Assembly: GCF_003063265.1 (NCBI RefSeq)
Contig: NZ_NERU01000001.1
Location: 62,001 to 126,000, forward strand
From: Limnohabitans sp. WS1
GTDB lineage: Bacteria > Pseudomonadota > Gammaproteobacteria > Burkholderiales > Burkholderiaceae_C
Direction: 5' to 3'
DNA length: 64,000 bases
Shown here: one piece after another, positions 52,674 to 60,755 of the stretch
Numbering within the stretch: position 1 is the stretch's first letter
How the letters are laid out: every line of letters begins with the position of its first letter
Made by a program: the position numbers and the translations under genes
The notes under the pieces: generated by a model
Told to the model about the DNA's origin: nothing
Seen by the model: only the letters and a program-made list of their open reading frames with translations
Databases searched by the model: none

Positions 52674-53701
52674 GGGCCATGGCGCAGCATTCCAGCTCAT
52701 TGCAAAGTATCCGGTCTCAGTCATGGACAGGGCTTTGGCAGCTTTGGCGATCTGAAGGCCCCAGTTGGCTGCAAAGACAAGCTCGGCGGATCTACCGGCG
52801 GTGGGTGTATGCCTGTACGGCTTTTTTTGCGGTGCTGTTGGTGATGGGGCTTTGGCAGGCCGAAACTTTGGAAGAACTCTGGCAAGCCCAGGGTGTGTTG
52901 GCCGATTTGCGTGTTCAGGTGGCGACGCAGCCTCGTGACTTGCCTGGAGCGTCAGACTCGGCAAAGGGGGAGGCGGCCCAGGCGCTGTCACAGAGCTTGG
53001 CCCATTTGCCGGGCGTGTCGTCGCGGTCACTGCTTTGGCCTGCTTTGCAACAAAGCTTTGAGCGCCACCGTTTGGAGCTGTTGTCCCTGCAACCTGTGAG
53101 TGACAAAGTGGCCGCGCCCTTGTCCAGTCAGGCCGTGGCCTTGCGTTTGAGGGGGCGCTTTGACGATTGGGGACGTGCCTGGACCGCCTTGAGTGAAGGC
53201 ATGCCCGTGTGGACGATGGAGCGTTTGCGCATCACCCCACAAGCCCATGCGCCGTGGGTCGACATCGACGTGCTCTTGCGTGTTTGGTTGCGTGCAGACC
53301 AGGATGGGGACAAGGCATGGCGAGGACAAACCGTATCCAACACGGTGAGCACTCAGGGACCGGCCCTGTTTTTTCATGGTGCGCCCGCGGGTTCTGAGAT
53401 GGTCATGGCGCTTGCGCCTGCAGGACTCGACGGTGCATTGGCAGCGCCACAAACCGCAGCGGTGGATTCGCCTGATCCCAAGCACTGGCCCATGGCAGGG
53501 GTGCGATTGTTGGGCGTATGGCATGGGCCGCAGACCGTCCACGCGATATTGGCGTTCGGGCCGCATTGGGTCAGCGCTCAGGTGGGGCATCGCGTGAGCC
53601 AGGAGGGTCACCGCTTGGTGGCCATTGGCGATCAGGCGGTGAGCTTGCGTGCAGGTCTGGAACCCGTCAGGGTGTTGACTTTTGATAAGGCCTTCAAATG
53701 A
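52670..53701 (+). CDS. PilO/PilP-like protein, possible fusion
   Basis: Predicted 343-aa membrane protein. One TM at about 45-63 is followed by coil and a PilO-like alpha/beta region (about 75-205). The last about 70 residues (GVRLLGVWHGPQTVHAILAF ... VGHRVSQEGHRLVAIGDQAV) look like the beta-domain of PilP. Because no separate pilP exists before pilQ, PilO and PilP roles may be joined here. It overlaps pilQ by four bases. The fold assignment is tentative. Confidence 0.65.
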   Translation: MRAMAQHSSSLQSIRSQSWTGLWQLWRSEGPSWLQRQARRIYRRWVYACTAFFAVLLVMGLWQAETLEELWQAQGVLADLRVQVATQPRDLPGASDSAKGEAAQALSQSLAHLPGVSSRSLLWPALQQSFERHRLELLSLQPVSDKVAAPLSSQAVALRLRGRFDDWGRAWTALSEGMPVWTMERLRITPQAHAPWVDIDVLLRVWLRADQDGDKAWRGQTVSNTVSTQGPALFFHGAPAGSEMVMALAPAGLDGALAAPQTAAVDSPDPKHWPMAGVRLLGVWHGPQTVHAILAFGPHWVSAQVGHRVSQEGHRLVAIGDQAVSLRAGLEPVRVLTFDKAFK

Positions 53702-55116
53702 AACAGATGGTTCAGCGTTTGACGGTGTCTGCCATTTTTTTGTGCACGGTGGGGACAATGGGGGCTTGGGGGGCGGAAGTCAGACCCGATGTTGAGCGAT
53801 CAGCGTCTTCCGGCGGTGTGGCGTCCCCAATGCAAACGATCAGTTTGAATTTTCAGAACATCGACATCAAGACCTTGCTCCAGGTGTTTGCCGATTTCAC
53901 AGGCCTGAATTTGATTGCCACCGACAGCGTCAGTGGCCAAGTGACCGTGCGCTTGACCGAAGTCCCCTGGCCTCAAGCCTTGCAAATTGTGCTGCAGTCC
54001 AAGGGTCTGGCTTCGCGGCAAGAGGGCCGAGTGCTGTGGGTCGCACCGCAAGAAGAATGGGCCTTGCGCGAGAAAAAACAACTCGAAGCACAAGCCGCCC
54101 TGGAGGCCGTCAGCCCCCTTCAATTGATGACCGTGCGTTTGCAATATGCCCGCGCTAGCGAGGTGGCCCAGCGTTTGCAAGGAGGGGGACTTGCACCGGG
54201 CGGCAGTGGGGGGCGTTGGCTCAGCAGTCGGGGCAGCGTCTTGTCGGAGCCTCGCACCAATCAGTTGTTTGTGTCTGATTTGCCCGCCCGTTTGGCCGAT
54301 GTGCAAACGCTGCTGGCGCAGTTGGATGTGCCGGTCAGGCAAGTCCTGATCGAGGCCCGAATTGTCGAGGCGGATGACCAGTTTGGTCAGTCATTGGGCA
54401 TCAGGTTGGGTGCCGGTCTGGCGGTGCCTTTGCGCGTGAACAACCGCAGCAACACCTTGGCCCTGGGGGCCACCAACTCGGCCACCGGGGCGGGGGTGGT
54501 GACCGGGAATCAGGTGAATTTTCCGGCCGGGTCGGCTGGGCAGACCCTGAATACGCCCGCCAATTTTGCCGTGTCACTTTTTAACGCTGCGGCAGACCGT
54601 TTCATTAATGTGGAAATTTCAGCTTTGGAAGCCGATGGTCGTGGCAAGGTGGTCTCGCGCCCCAGGGTGGTGACGGCCGATCAAACCAAGGCCCTGATCG
54701 AGCAGGGCACCGAATTGCCCTACCAAACGGCTTCGGCCAGTGGTGCCACATCGATCACCTTTCGCAAGGCCAATTTGAAGCTCGAGGTCACGCCGCAAAT
54801 CACCCCAGACGGGTCTGTGGTGCTGGATGTCGATGTCAACCGAGACAGTGTGGGGCAAATCACGCCCGCTGGGTATGCGATCAACACCAAGCACGTCAAA
54901 ACTCAGGTGCGTGTAGAAGATGGCGGTACCGTGGTGCTGGGGGGCATTTACGAAGAAACAGACCGCAACAATGAGTCCAAAGTGCCCGGTTTGGGCGATG
55001 TGCCCGGCTTGGGTTGGTTGTTCAAGAACCGAGATCAGGCACAGCGCAAAAGCGAGTTGCTGATTTTCTTGACGCCTCGGGTCATGGCCGATGACCCGGC
55101 GCTGACCCCACCTTGA
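53698..55116 (+). CDS. pilQ: Type IV pilus/competence secretin PilQ, compact form
   Basis: Predicted 472-aa outer-membrane secretin. The signal peptide ends about residue 26. STN/N0-type domain at about 47-117 ([21 protein letters not shown]), N1-like region about 140-215, and secretin domain about 220-470 ending [17 protein letters not shown] and [12 protein letters not shown]. It lacks the N-terminal AMIN domains of the usual 700-aa PilQ. It probably forms the pore for pili or DNA uptake. It is the last gene of the pil operon, followed by aroK. Confidence 0.88.
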   Translation: MKQMVQRLTVSAIFLCTVGTMGAWGAEVRPDVERSASSGGVASPMQTISLNFQNIDIKTLLQVFADFTGLNLIATDSVSGQVTVRLTEVPWPQALQIVLQSKGLASRQEGRVLWVAPQEEWALREKKQLEAQAALEAVSPLQLMTVRLQYARASEVAQRLQGGGLAPGGSGGRWLSSRGSVLSEPRTNQLFVSDLPARLADVQTLLAQLDVPVRQVLIEARIVEADDQFGQSLGIRLGAGLAVPLRVNNRSNTLALGATNSATGAGVVTGNQVNFPAGSAGQTLNTPANFAVSLFNAAADRFINVEISALEADGRGKVVSRPRVVTADQTKALIEQGTELPYQTASASGATSITFRKANLKLEVTPQITPDGSVVLDVDVNRDSVGQITPAGYAINTKHVKTQVRVEDGGTVVLGGIYEETDRNNESKVPGLGDVPGLGWLFKNRDQAQRKSELLIFLTPRVMADDPALTPP

Positions 55117-55243
55117 GTCGCACATTCCGCACAGACGTTCAGGCGTCTCAGTGTGGGCAATCGTTGGAATACACTTCAGGTTTATTCAAGAGGCGCTGGC
55201 TGGAGACCCTTGGTCAGCCCTGACTATCCTGTGCGAGATTTCA

Positions 55244-55786
55244 TTGAGCATCATCTTTGTGGGCCTTCCGGGCTCGGGTAAAACCACCATCGGTCGGCAT
55301 CTGTCACGTCGACTGGGCGTGCCCTTCGTCGATTCCGACCATGTGATTGAGCACCGACTGGGGTGTTCAATTCGGGAGTATTTCGAACACCAGGGCGAGG
55401 ACAGTTTTCGCGATGTCGAGCAACAAGTGATCGATGATTTGACGCTGTCTCATCAGGGGGTGATCGCAACCGGAGGCGGTGCGGTGTTGCGCGAAACCAA
55501 TCGCCGTCATTTGCATGCGCGGGGTCATGTGATCTATTTGCGGTCCACACCTGAAGATGTCTACCGGCGTGTGCGCCACGATACAGGGCGGCCCTTGTTG
55601 CAAGTCGATGACCCGTTGAGCCGCCTGAGGGCGCTGTTTGAAGCCCGCGACCCGCTTTACCGAGAAACGGCGCATTTTGTCCTGGAGACTGGACGCCCCT
55701 CGGTGGCCACACTGGTCAACATGATCATCATGCAGTTGGAGTTGGCTGGGCATTTGCCTGCCTCTGGTCTGGACCCTCAAGCCTGA
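55244..55786 (+). CDS. aroK: Shikimate kinase
   Basis: Predicted 180-aa kinase phosphorylating shikimate in the chorismate pathway. Walker A is GLPGSGKTT near 7-15, substrate-binding [11 protein letters not shown] near 32-42, and GGGAVLR near 79-85, with Arg-lid RHDTGRPLL near 117. The TTG at 55244 gives the family-typical start and length; a GTG at 55151 would add 31 atypical residues. The preceding pilQ-aroK order is canonical, but aroB does not follow, as a TetR gene occupies that place. Confidence 0.9.
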   Translation: MSIIFVGLPGSGKTTIGRHLSRRLGVPFVDSDHVIEHRLGCSIREYFEHQGEDSFRDVEQQVIDDLTLSHQGVIATGGGAVLRETNRRHLHARGHVIYLRSTPEDVYRRVRHDTGRPLLQVDDPLSRLRALFEARDPLYRETAHFVLETGRPSVATLVNMIIMQLELAGHLPASGLDPQA

Positions 55787-55910
55787 CTCAGAGCGACGGA
55801 TGTCAGACTTTTGAAGTGGGTCAGGCATTTGGGGTCCGGCTTTGGACGTCCCCCCATTGACCTTGGGTGAAACCTGATGTGGGGGACGGTTTTGAAAAAT
55901 GGTGCAAAAT

Positions 55911-55924
55911 AGAACGATCGTTCT
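55911..55924. promoter_or_regulatory. TetR-type operator
   Basis: Perfect 14-bp palindrome AGAACGATCGTTCT lying 11 bp before the TetR gene start, in an AT-rich patch. Its form and location fit autorepression by the TetR-family protein encoded next. Confidence 0.75.
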
Positions 55925-55935
55925 TTTTATGCCCC

Positions 55936-56634
55936 ATGACCGACCCCAAACACCCCCGCAAAACCACCCCTGCGCCCAGTGCAGAAACGGGCCGCCGCGT
56001 GCTGATCAAGGGCCAGCAAACCAAGACCGTGATCATTGATGCCGCTTTGGGTTTGGCCTCTCAAATTGGCCTGGAAGGATTGTCCATTGGTGCCGTGGCC
56101 GAAGTCACAGGCATGAGCAAATCGGGTGTGTTTGCGCATTTTGGCTCGCGTGAAGAGCTGCAAATTTCGGTGATTCGCGAATACCACGACCGTTTTGAGG
56201 CCGAAGTGTTTTACGCGGCCATGCAGCAGCCCCGTGGTGTGCCGCGGTTGCAGGCGCTTTTTGACAATTGGATGGTTCAGACCTCGGCTGAAATCGATTC
56301 GGGTTGCATTTACATCAGTGGAGCCGTGGAGTTTGACGACCGCACTGGGCCCGTGCGCGATGCCTTGGCCCGTTCGGTGGCCACATGGCAAACCGCCTTG
56401 CGCCGGGCTGTGGAGCTGGCACAAATTGAGGGACAGCTCAGCCGAGCGTCCGATGCCCATCAAATCGCTTTTGAAATCCACGGCCTGATTTTGGCCTTGC
56501 ATTACGAGGCTCGTTTTTTGCGTGATCCCAGCGCATCAGAGAGAGCGCGACGTGGTTTTCTGCACATTTTGGACCGCTATGCGAGCAACGCGCAGGCGGC
56601 GTCAGATCCCCAAGACCTGGTGGTCAAGCCTTGA
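55936..56634 (+). CDS. TetR/AcrR-family transcriptional regulator
   Basis: Predicted 232-aa regulator. The HTH is in residues about 30-75 (IIDAALGLASQIGLEGLSIG, AEVTGMSKSGVFAHFGSREEL), after a 25-residue basic/Pro leader. The C-terminal ligand domain is helical with YISGAVEFDDRTGPVRDAL. The ATG at 55936 follows the palindrome at 55911-55924; an earlier open frame would cross the operator. It precedes acyl-CoA dehydrogenase and enoyl-CoA hydratase genes on the same strand, so it may sense an acyl-CoA. That is inferred from context. Confidence 0.9.
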   Translation: MTDPKHPRKTTPAPSAETGRRVLIKGQQTKTVIIDAALGLASQIGLEGLSIGAVAEVTGMSKSGVFAHFGSREELQISVIREYHDRFEAEVFYAAMQQPRGVPRLQALFDNWMVQTSAEIDSGCIYISGAVEFDDRTGPVRDALARSVATWQTALRRAVELAQIEGQLSRASDAHQIAFEIHGLILALHYEARFLRDPSASERARRGFLHILDRYASNAQAASDPQDLVVKP

Positions 56635-56678
56635 GTTTGACTGTTTAGACACTTCACCCTTTTCAATCAGGAATACCC

Positions 56679-58490
56679 ATGCCCGTCTACAACCCCCCCC
56701 TGCGCGACATGCAGTTTGTCTTGCACGAATTGCTCAACGTGAGTGCCGAACTCAAGGCCTTGCCCAAGCACGCCGACACCGACGCCGACACCATCAACGC
56801 GGTGCTCGAAGAAGGCGGCAAATTCGCAGCCGAAGTTGTTTTTCCCTTGAACATTTCGGGCGACACCCAGGGCTGCCAGCTCAACCGCGACACACACGAG
56901 GTCAAAGCGCCCGACGGTTTCAAGGCCGCTTATGAGCAGTACGTGGCCGGTGGCTGGCCATCGCTGAGCTGCGATCCCGACTTCGGCGGCCAGGGCTTGC
57001 CCTTTGTGGTCAACCAGTGCTTTTACGAAATGCTCAACTCGTCCAACCAGGCTTGGACCATGTACCCGGGCTTGAGCCATGGCGCCTATGAGTGCCTGCA
57101 CGCCCACGGCACGGACGAGCAAAAAGCCCTGTATTTGCCCAAGATGACCAGCGGCGAGTGGACTGGCACCATGTGCCTGACCGAGCCGCATTGCGGCACC
57201 GATCTGGGGATGTTGCGCACCAAGGCCGAGCCACAGGCCGATGGCACCTACAAGCTGAGCGGTCAAAAGATTTTCATCAGCGCAGGCGAGCACGACCTGG
57301 CCCCCAACATCGTGCACTTGGTGCTGGCCCGTTTGCCCGACGCGCCCCCCGGCAGCAAAGGCATCAGCCTGTTCATCGTGCCCAAGTTCAATGTGGCCGC
57401 CGACGGCAGCATGGGCGAGCGCAATGGCATTTACTGTGGTGGCCTGGAGCACAAGATGGGCATCCACGGCAATGCCACTTGCCAAATGGTTTTGGACGGC
57501 GCGGTGGGCACCCTGGTGGGCCAACCGAACAAAGGCCTGGCTGCGATGTTCGTGATGATGAACGCCGCCCGTCTGGGTGTGGGTAACCAGTCGCTGGGTC
57601 TGACCGAAGTGGCTTACCAAAACGCGCTGGCCTATGCCAAAGACCGCGTGCAAATGCGCTCGCTCACCGGCGTCAAAGCCCCCGGCAAACCTGCCGACCC
57701 GATCATCGTGCACCCCGATGTCCGCCGCATGCTGATGACGGCCAAGGCCTATGCCGAAGGTGGCCGTGCCCTGGCCTGCTACTGCGCTTTGCTGCTGGAC
57801 AAAGAGATCAACCACCCCGATGAGGCCGTGCGTGCCGAGGCCGCCGAAGTCGTGGCCCTGCTCACACCCATCGTGAAAGCCTTCACCACCGACAACGCTT
57901 GGGAAGCCACATCGGCCTGCCAGCAGGTGTTTGGCGGCCACGGCTACATCAAGGAGTGGGGCATGGAGCAGTTTGTGCGCGACGCCCGCATCAACATGAT
58001 CTACGAAGGCACCAACACCATCCAGTCGCTCGACTTGCTGGGCCGCAAAGTGTTGGGCAACCAGGGTGCCACACTCAAAAAGTTCGGCAAACTGGTCGAG
58101 CAACTGGTCAAGGCCGAAATGGCCAACGAAGCCATGGGCGAGTTCATCAAGCCGCTGGCCGATCTGGGCCAAAAGCTCACGCAACTCACCGGCGAAGTCG
58201 GCATGAAAGCCATGAGCAATGCCGACGAAGTGGGTGCTGCTGCGGTGGACTATTTGCGCGTGGTGGGCCACCTGGTGCTGGGTTACTTCTGGGCCCGTTC
58301 GGCGCAGATCGCGCTGGCCAAACTGGCCGAAGCCGAAGAAGAGGCGCAGCGGCCCGATCCGTTCTACCAGGCCAAATTGCAGACCGCGCGGTTTTACTTC
58401 ACCCGCCTGATGCCCGAAACCTCGACACTGATGCGCCGCATCCGCGCGGGCAGCGATGTGTTGATGGACACCGACGCCGCGCTGGCCTGA
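56679..58490 (+). CDS. Acyl-CoA dehydrogenase, long form with C-terminal extension
   Basis: Predicted 603-aa FAD enzyme catalysing alpha,beta-dehydrogenation of acyl-CoA. It has MCLTEPHCGTDLGMLRTKA in the middle domain, ISAGEHD, VQMRSLTGVKA, QVFGGHGYIKEWG and IYEGTNTIQ; E443 in YEGTN is the likely catalytic base. At 603 aa with a C-terminal helical extension it matches the longer group that includes DmdC-like enzymes rather than 380-aa short-chain forms. It is followed by DUF2147 and enoyl-CoA hydratase genes with short gaps. Confidence 0.93.
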   Translation: MPVYNPPLRDMQFVLHELLNVSAELKALPKHADTDADTINAVLEEGGKFAAEVVFPLNISGDTQGCQLNRDTHEVKAPDGFKAAYEQYVAGGWPSLSCDPDFGGQGLPFVVNQCFYEMLNSSNQAWTMYPGLSHGAYECLHAHGTDEQKALYLPKMTSGEWTGTMCLTEPHCGTDLGMLRTKAEPQADGTYKLSGQKIFISAGEHDLAPNIVHLVLARLPDAPPGSKGISLFIVPKFNVAADGSMGERNGIYCGGLEHKMGIHGNATCQMVLDGAVGTLVGQPNKGLAAMFVMMNAARLGVGNQSLGLTEVAYQNALAYAKDRVQMRSLTGVKAPGKPADPIIVHPDVRRMLMTAKAYAEGGRALACYCALLLDKEINHPDEAVRAEAAEVVALLTPIVKAFTTDNAWEATSACQQVFGGHGYIKEWGMEQFVRDARINMIYEGTNTIQSLDLLGRKVLGNQGATLKKFGKLVEQLVKAEMANEAMGEFIKPLADLGQKLTQLTGEVGMKAMSNADEVGAAAVDYLRVVGHLVLGYFWARSAQIALAKLAEAEEEAQRPDPFYQAKLQTARFYFTRLMPETSTLMRRIRAGSDVLMDTDAALA

Positions 58491-58516
58491 GCCCACTTTC
58501 AAAAAGGGAGAACCCC

Positions 58517-58960
58517 ATGATCAAAAGCGCATTGACCTTGAGCTTGGGCTTGCTGAGCCTGGCCGCCCACGCCCAAATGAGCCCGGTGGGCCTGTGGCGC
58601 AGCATCGACGACGAGAGCAAGCAGCCCAAAGCCGAAATTCGCATCAGCCAAAACGCAGCAGGGGGCTTGTCGGGCGTGGTCGAACGGTCGCTGCAAAACA
58701 ACCCCAACACCGAGCCGAACTGCAACTTGTGCACCGATGACCGCAAAGACAAACCCAAAATCGGCATGGAAATCATCCGGGGCGGTCAACAAAGTGACGG
58801 CAAAGCGGTATGGGAGGGTGGGAAAATCCTCGATCCCGAGAACGGCAAAAACTACAGCCTGCGCCTGACCCCGATCGACGGCGGTAAAAAACTCGAAGTC
58901 CGGGGTTTCATCGGCGCGCCCATTTTGGGACGCACGCAAACCTGGATTCGGGTTCAGTGA
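58517..58960 (+). CDS. DUF2147 periplasmic protein
   Basis: Predicted 147-aa exported protein with signal peptide ending AHA-Q. The mature part has the DUF2147 pattern: SPVGLWRSIDDES, AEIRISQNAAGGLSG, CNLCTDDRKDKPKIGM, WEGGKILDPENGKNY and LEVRGFIGAPILGRTQTW. AAGGGAG precedes the start at 58517. The family role is unknown. It lies between fatty-acid oxidation genes, so it is probably in their transcript. Confidence 0.85.
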   Translation: MIKSALTLSLGLLSLAAHAQMSPVGLWRSIDDESKQPKAEIRISQNAAGGLSGVVERSLQNNPNTEPNCNLCTDDRKDKPKIGMEIIRGGQQSDGKAVWEGGKILDPENGKNYSLRLTPIDGGKKLEVRGFIGAPILGRTQTWIRVQ

Positions 58961-58997
58961 ACCGCCTCGCCCCATTCATTTGACCTCAAGGACCACC

Positions 58998-59762
58998 ATG
59001 TCTGACATCCTGACCCACACCGACGCGGGGGTGATGACCATCACCTTCAACCGCCTGGACAAGAAAAACTCCATCACCTCGTCCATGTACGCGGCCATGG
59101 CCGACGCGGTGGCCCAAGCCGCTGCCGATCCCGCCGTTCGGGTCGTGGTGTTTCAGGGGCACGAGAGCATCTTCAGCGCGGGCAACGACATCGGCGACTT
59201 TTTGAACCAGCCGCCTTCCACACAAGAGTCGCCCGTATTCCGTTTCCTGCGAGGCATTGCCACCTTCGAAAAGCCACTGCTCGCCGCTGTGGCAGGGCCT
59301 GCCGTGGGCATCGGCACCACCATGTTGTTCCATTGCGACCTGGTCTATGCCGGTGACAACGCGGCGTTCTCCATGCCTTTTGTCAACTTGGGTCTGTGCC
59401 CTGAGGCGGCTTCGAGCTTTCTCGCGCCGCGCATGTTTGGCTACCACCGCGCCGCCGAAGCCTTGTTGATGGGCGAGCCCTTTTTTGCCGAAGCCGCGCA
59501 AGAGGTTGGTCTGGTCAACCGCGTGGTGCCACCCACCGAAGTCAACGGCTACGCGCAGGCGCAGGCCCGGAAGTTGGCCGCCAAGCCGCTCACTTCACTC
59601 ATCGCCACCAAGCGCTTGATGAAGGGCGGCGATCAACAGGCCGTGCTGCAAAAGATGGACGAAGAAGGCCAAAGCTTTGGCCGCATGCTGCGTGAGCCCG
59701 CCGCCAAGGAGGCCTTTGGTGCGTTCATGGAAAAGCGCAAACCCGACTTTTCCAAACTTTGA
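58998..59762 (+). CDS. Enoyl-CoA hydratase/isomerase family protein
   Basis: Predicted 254-aa crotonase-fold enzyme. The oxyanion-hole segments are FSAGNDIGDF near 62-71 and AAVAGPAVGIGTTM near 102-115. The GLCPEAASS segment near 138-146 holds a Glu that could act in hydratase or isomerase chemistry, but the second usual Glu is not clear. AAGGA at 58988-58992 supports the start at 58998; an in-frame ATG lies six codons earlier. It is the likely partner of the acyl-CoA dehydrogenase in beta-oxidation. Confidence 0.9.
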   Translation: MSDILTHTDAGVMTITFNRLDKKNSITSSMYAAMADAVAQAAADPAVRVVVFQGHESIFSAGNDIGDFLNQPPSTQESPVFRFLRGIATFEKPLLAAVAGPAVGIGTTMLFHCDLVYAGDNAAFSMPFVNLGLCPEAASSFLAPRMFGYHRAAEALLMGEPFFAEAAQEVGLVNRVVPPTEVNGYAQAQARKLAAKPLTSLIATKRLMKGGDQQAVLQKMDEEGQSFGRMLREPAAKEAFGAFMEKRKPDFSKL

Positions 59763-59806
59763 AGGCTTGGGGCTGCTGAGCGCGGTTCTTCCCTAGAATC
59801 GCAGGC

Positions 59807-60289
59807 ATGCCCCACCGTTCACCTGACCCCATCGTTCTGGAACCCGAGTACATCGAAGGTTTTCGCCAGATCTACGAAGAAAAAATCGTCTTCAACAAAA
59901 CCTTGGGCTTGAAGCTCGTCAAGGTCACGCCAGACGGCGTGGAGGCCCGCATCGAGATGCGGCCTGAGTTGGTCGGGCACTTTGCCTACAACCGCATCCA
60001 TGGCGGCGTCATCAGCGCGGTGCTCGACGCCATTGGCAGCGCGGCCGTCATGGCGGCGTTGGCGGCCAAACACATGGACGAGCCACCCGCCAAGCGTCTG
60101 GAGCGCTTTGCCAAGCTGGGCACCATCGACTTGCGGGTGGACTACCTGCGCCCAGGCATTGGCGAGCACTTCACCATCACCGCCAACGCCTTGCGTGTGG
60201 GCTCGCGGGTGGGTTCATCGCGCATGGAGTTTTGTGGGCCTGACTGCACCTTGATGTCCACGGGTGCTGCGGCTTACATCGTGTCCTGA
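59807..60289 (+). CDS. Hotdog-fold thioesterase (PaaI/YigI-like)
   Basis: Predicted 160-aa cytoplasmic thioesterase family protein. The hotdog helix motif is RIHGGVISAVLDAIGSAAVM near 65-84, and the strand TIDLRVDYLRPG near 105-116 completes the fold. A TAGAAT box eight bases before the ATG suggests a very short leader. It is convergent with the YciA-like gene (15-bp gap). Confidence 0.82.
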   Translation: MPHRSPDPIVLEPEYIEGFRQIYEEKIVFNKTLGLKLVKVTPDGVEARIEMRPELVGHFAYNRIHGGVISAVLDAIGSAAVMAALAAKHMDEPPAKRLERFAKLGTIDLRVDYLRPGIGEHFTITANALRVGSRVGSSRMEFCGPDCTLMSTGAAAYIVS

Positions 60290-60304
60290 GCGCCACAAGC
60301 CGAA

Positions 60305-60715
60305 TCACTCCGCAGGCACGGGCCTGGGCTTGCCTTGGTCGTCCACTGCGACATAGGTCAGATTTGCTTCAGTGACCTTGATGTACTGGCCCTGCAACTG
60401 AAATCGTTCGGCAAACACCTCCACCTTGACGGTGACCGAGGTGCGGCCCACGCGCACGATGCGTGAGAAAAACGACAGGATGTCGCCCACCTTGACGGCC
60501 TGTTTGAAGATGAACTCGTTCACCGCCACGGTGACCATGCGCCCGCGTACACGCCGCGCGGGCAACACGGCTCCGGCCAAGTCGACCTGCGCCATGACCC
60601 AGCCGCCAAAAATATCGCCGCTCGCGTTGCAGTCGGCGGGCATGGGGATGACCTTGAGCACCAGCTCTTGGTCGGTGGGCAAAGACACGGTGTTGGGGCG
60701 TTGGGGTTCAGACAT
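60305..60715 (-). CDS. Acyl-CoA thioesterase (YciA-type)
   Basis: Predicted 136-aa hotdog acyl-CoA hydrolase. The motif PMPADCNASGDIFGGWVMAQVDLAG contains the catalytic Asn/Asp region and GG turn typical of YciA; split here as ADCNASGDIFGG and WVMAQVDLAG. VTVAVNEFIFKQAVKVGD follows. The ATG at 60715 was chosen; a GTG two codons earlier is possible. It diverges from the ABC exporter gene. Confidence 0.88.
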   Translation of the reverse strand: MSEPQRPNTVSLPTDQELVLKVIPMPADCNASGDIFGGWVMAQVDLAGAVLPARRVRGRMVTVAVNEFIFKQAVKVGDILSFFSRIVRVGRTSVTVKVEVFAERFQLQGQYIKVTEANLTYVAVDDQGKPRPVPAE

Positions 60716-60755
60716 GGGCACAATCGGTGGTTATCGTTGAACTGGATTGTCCTTT

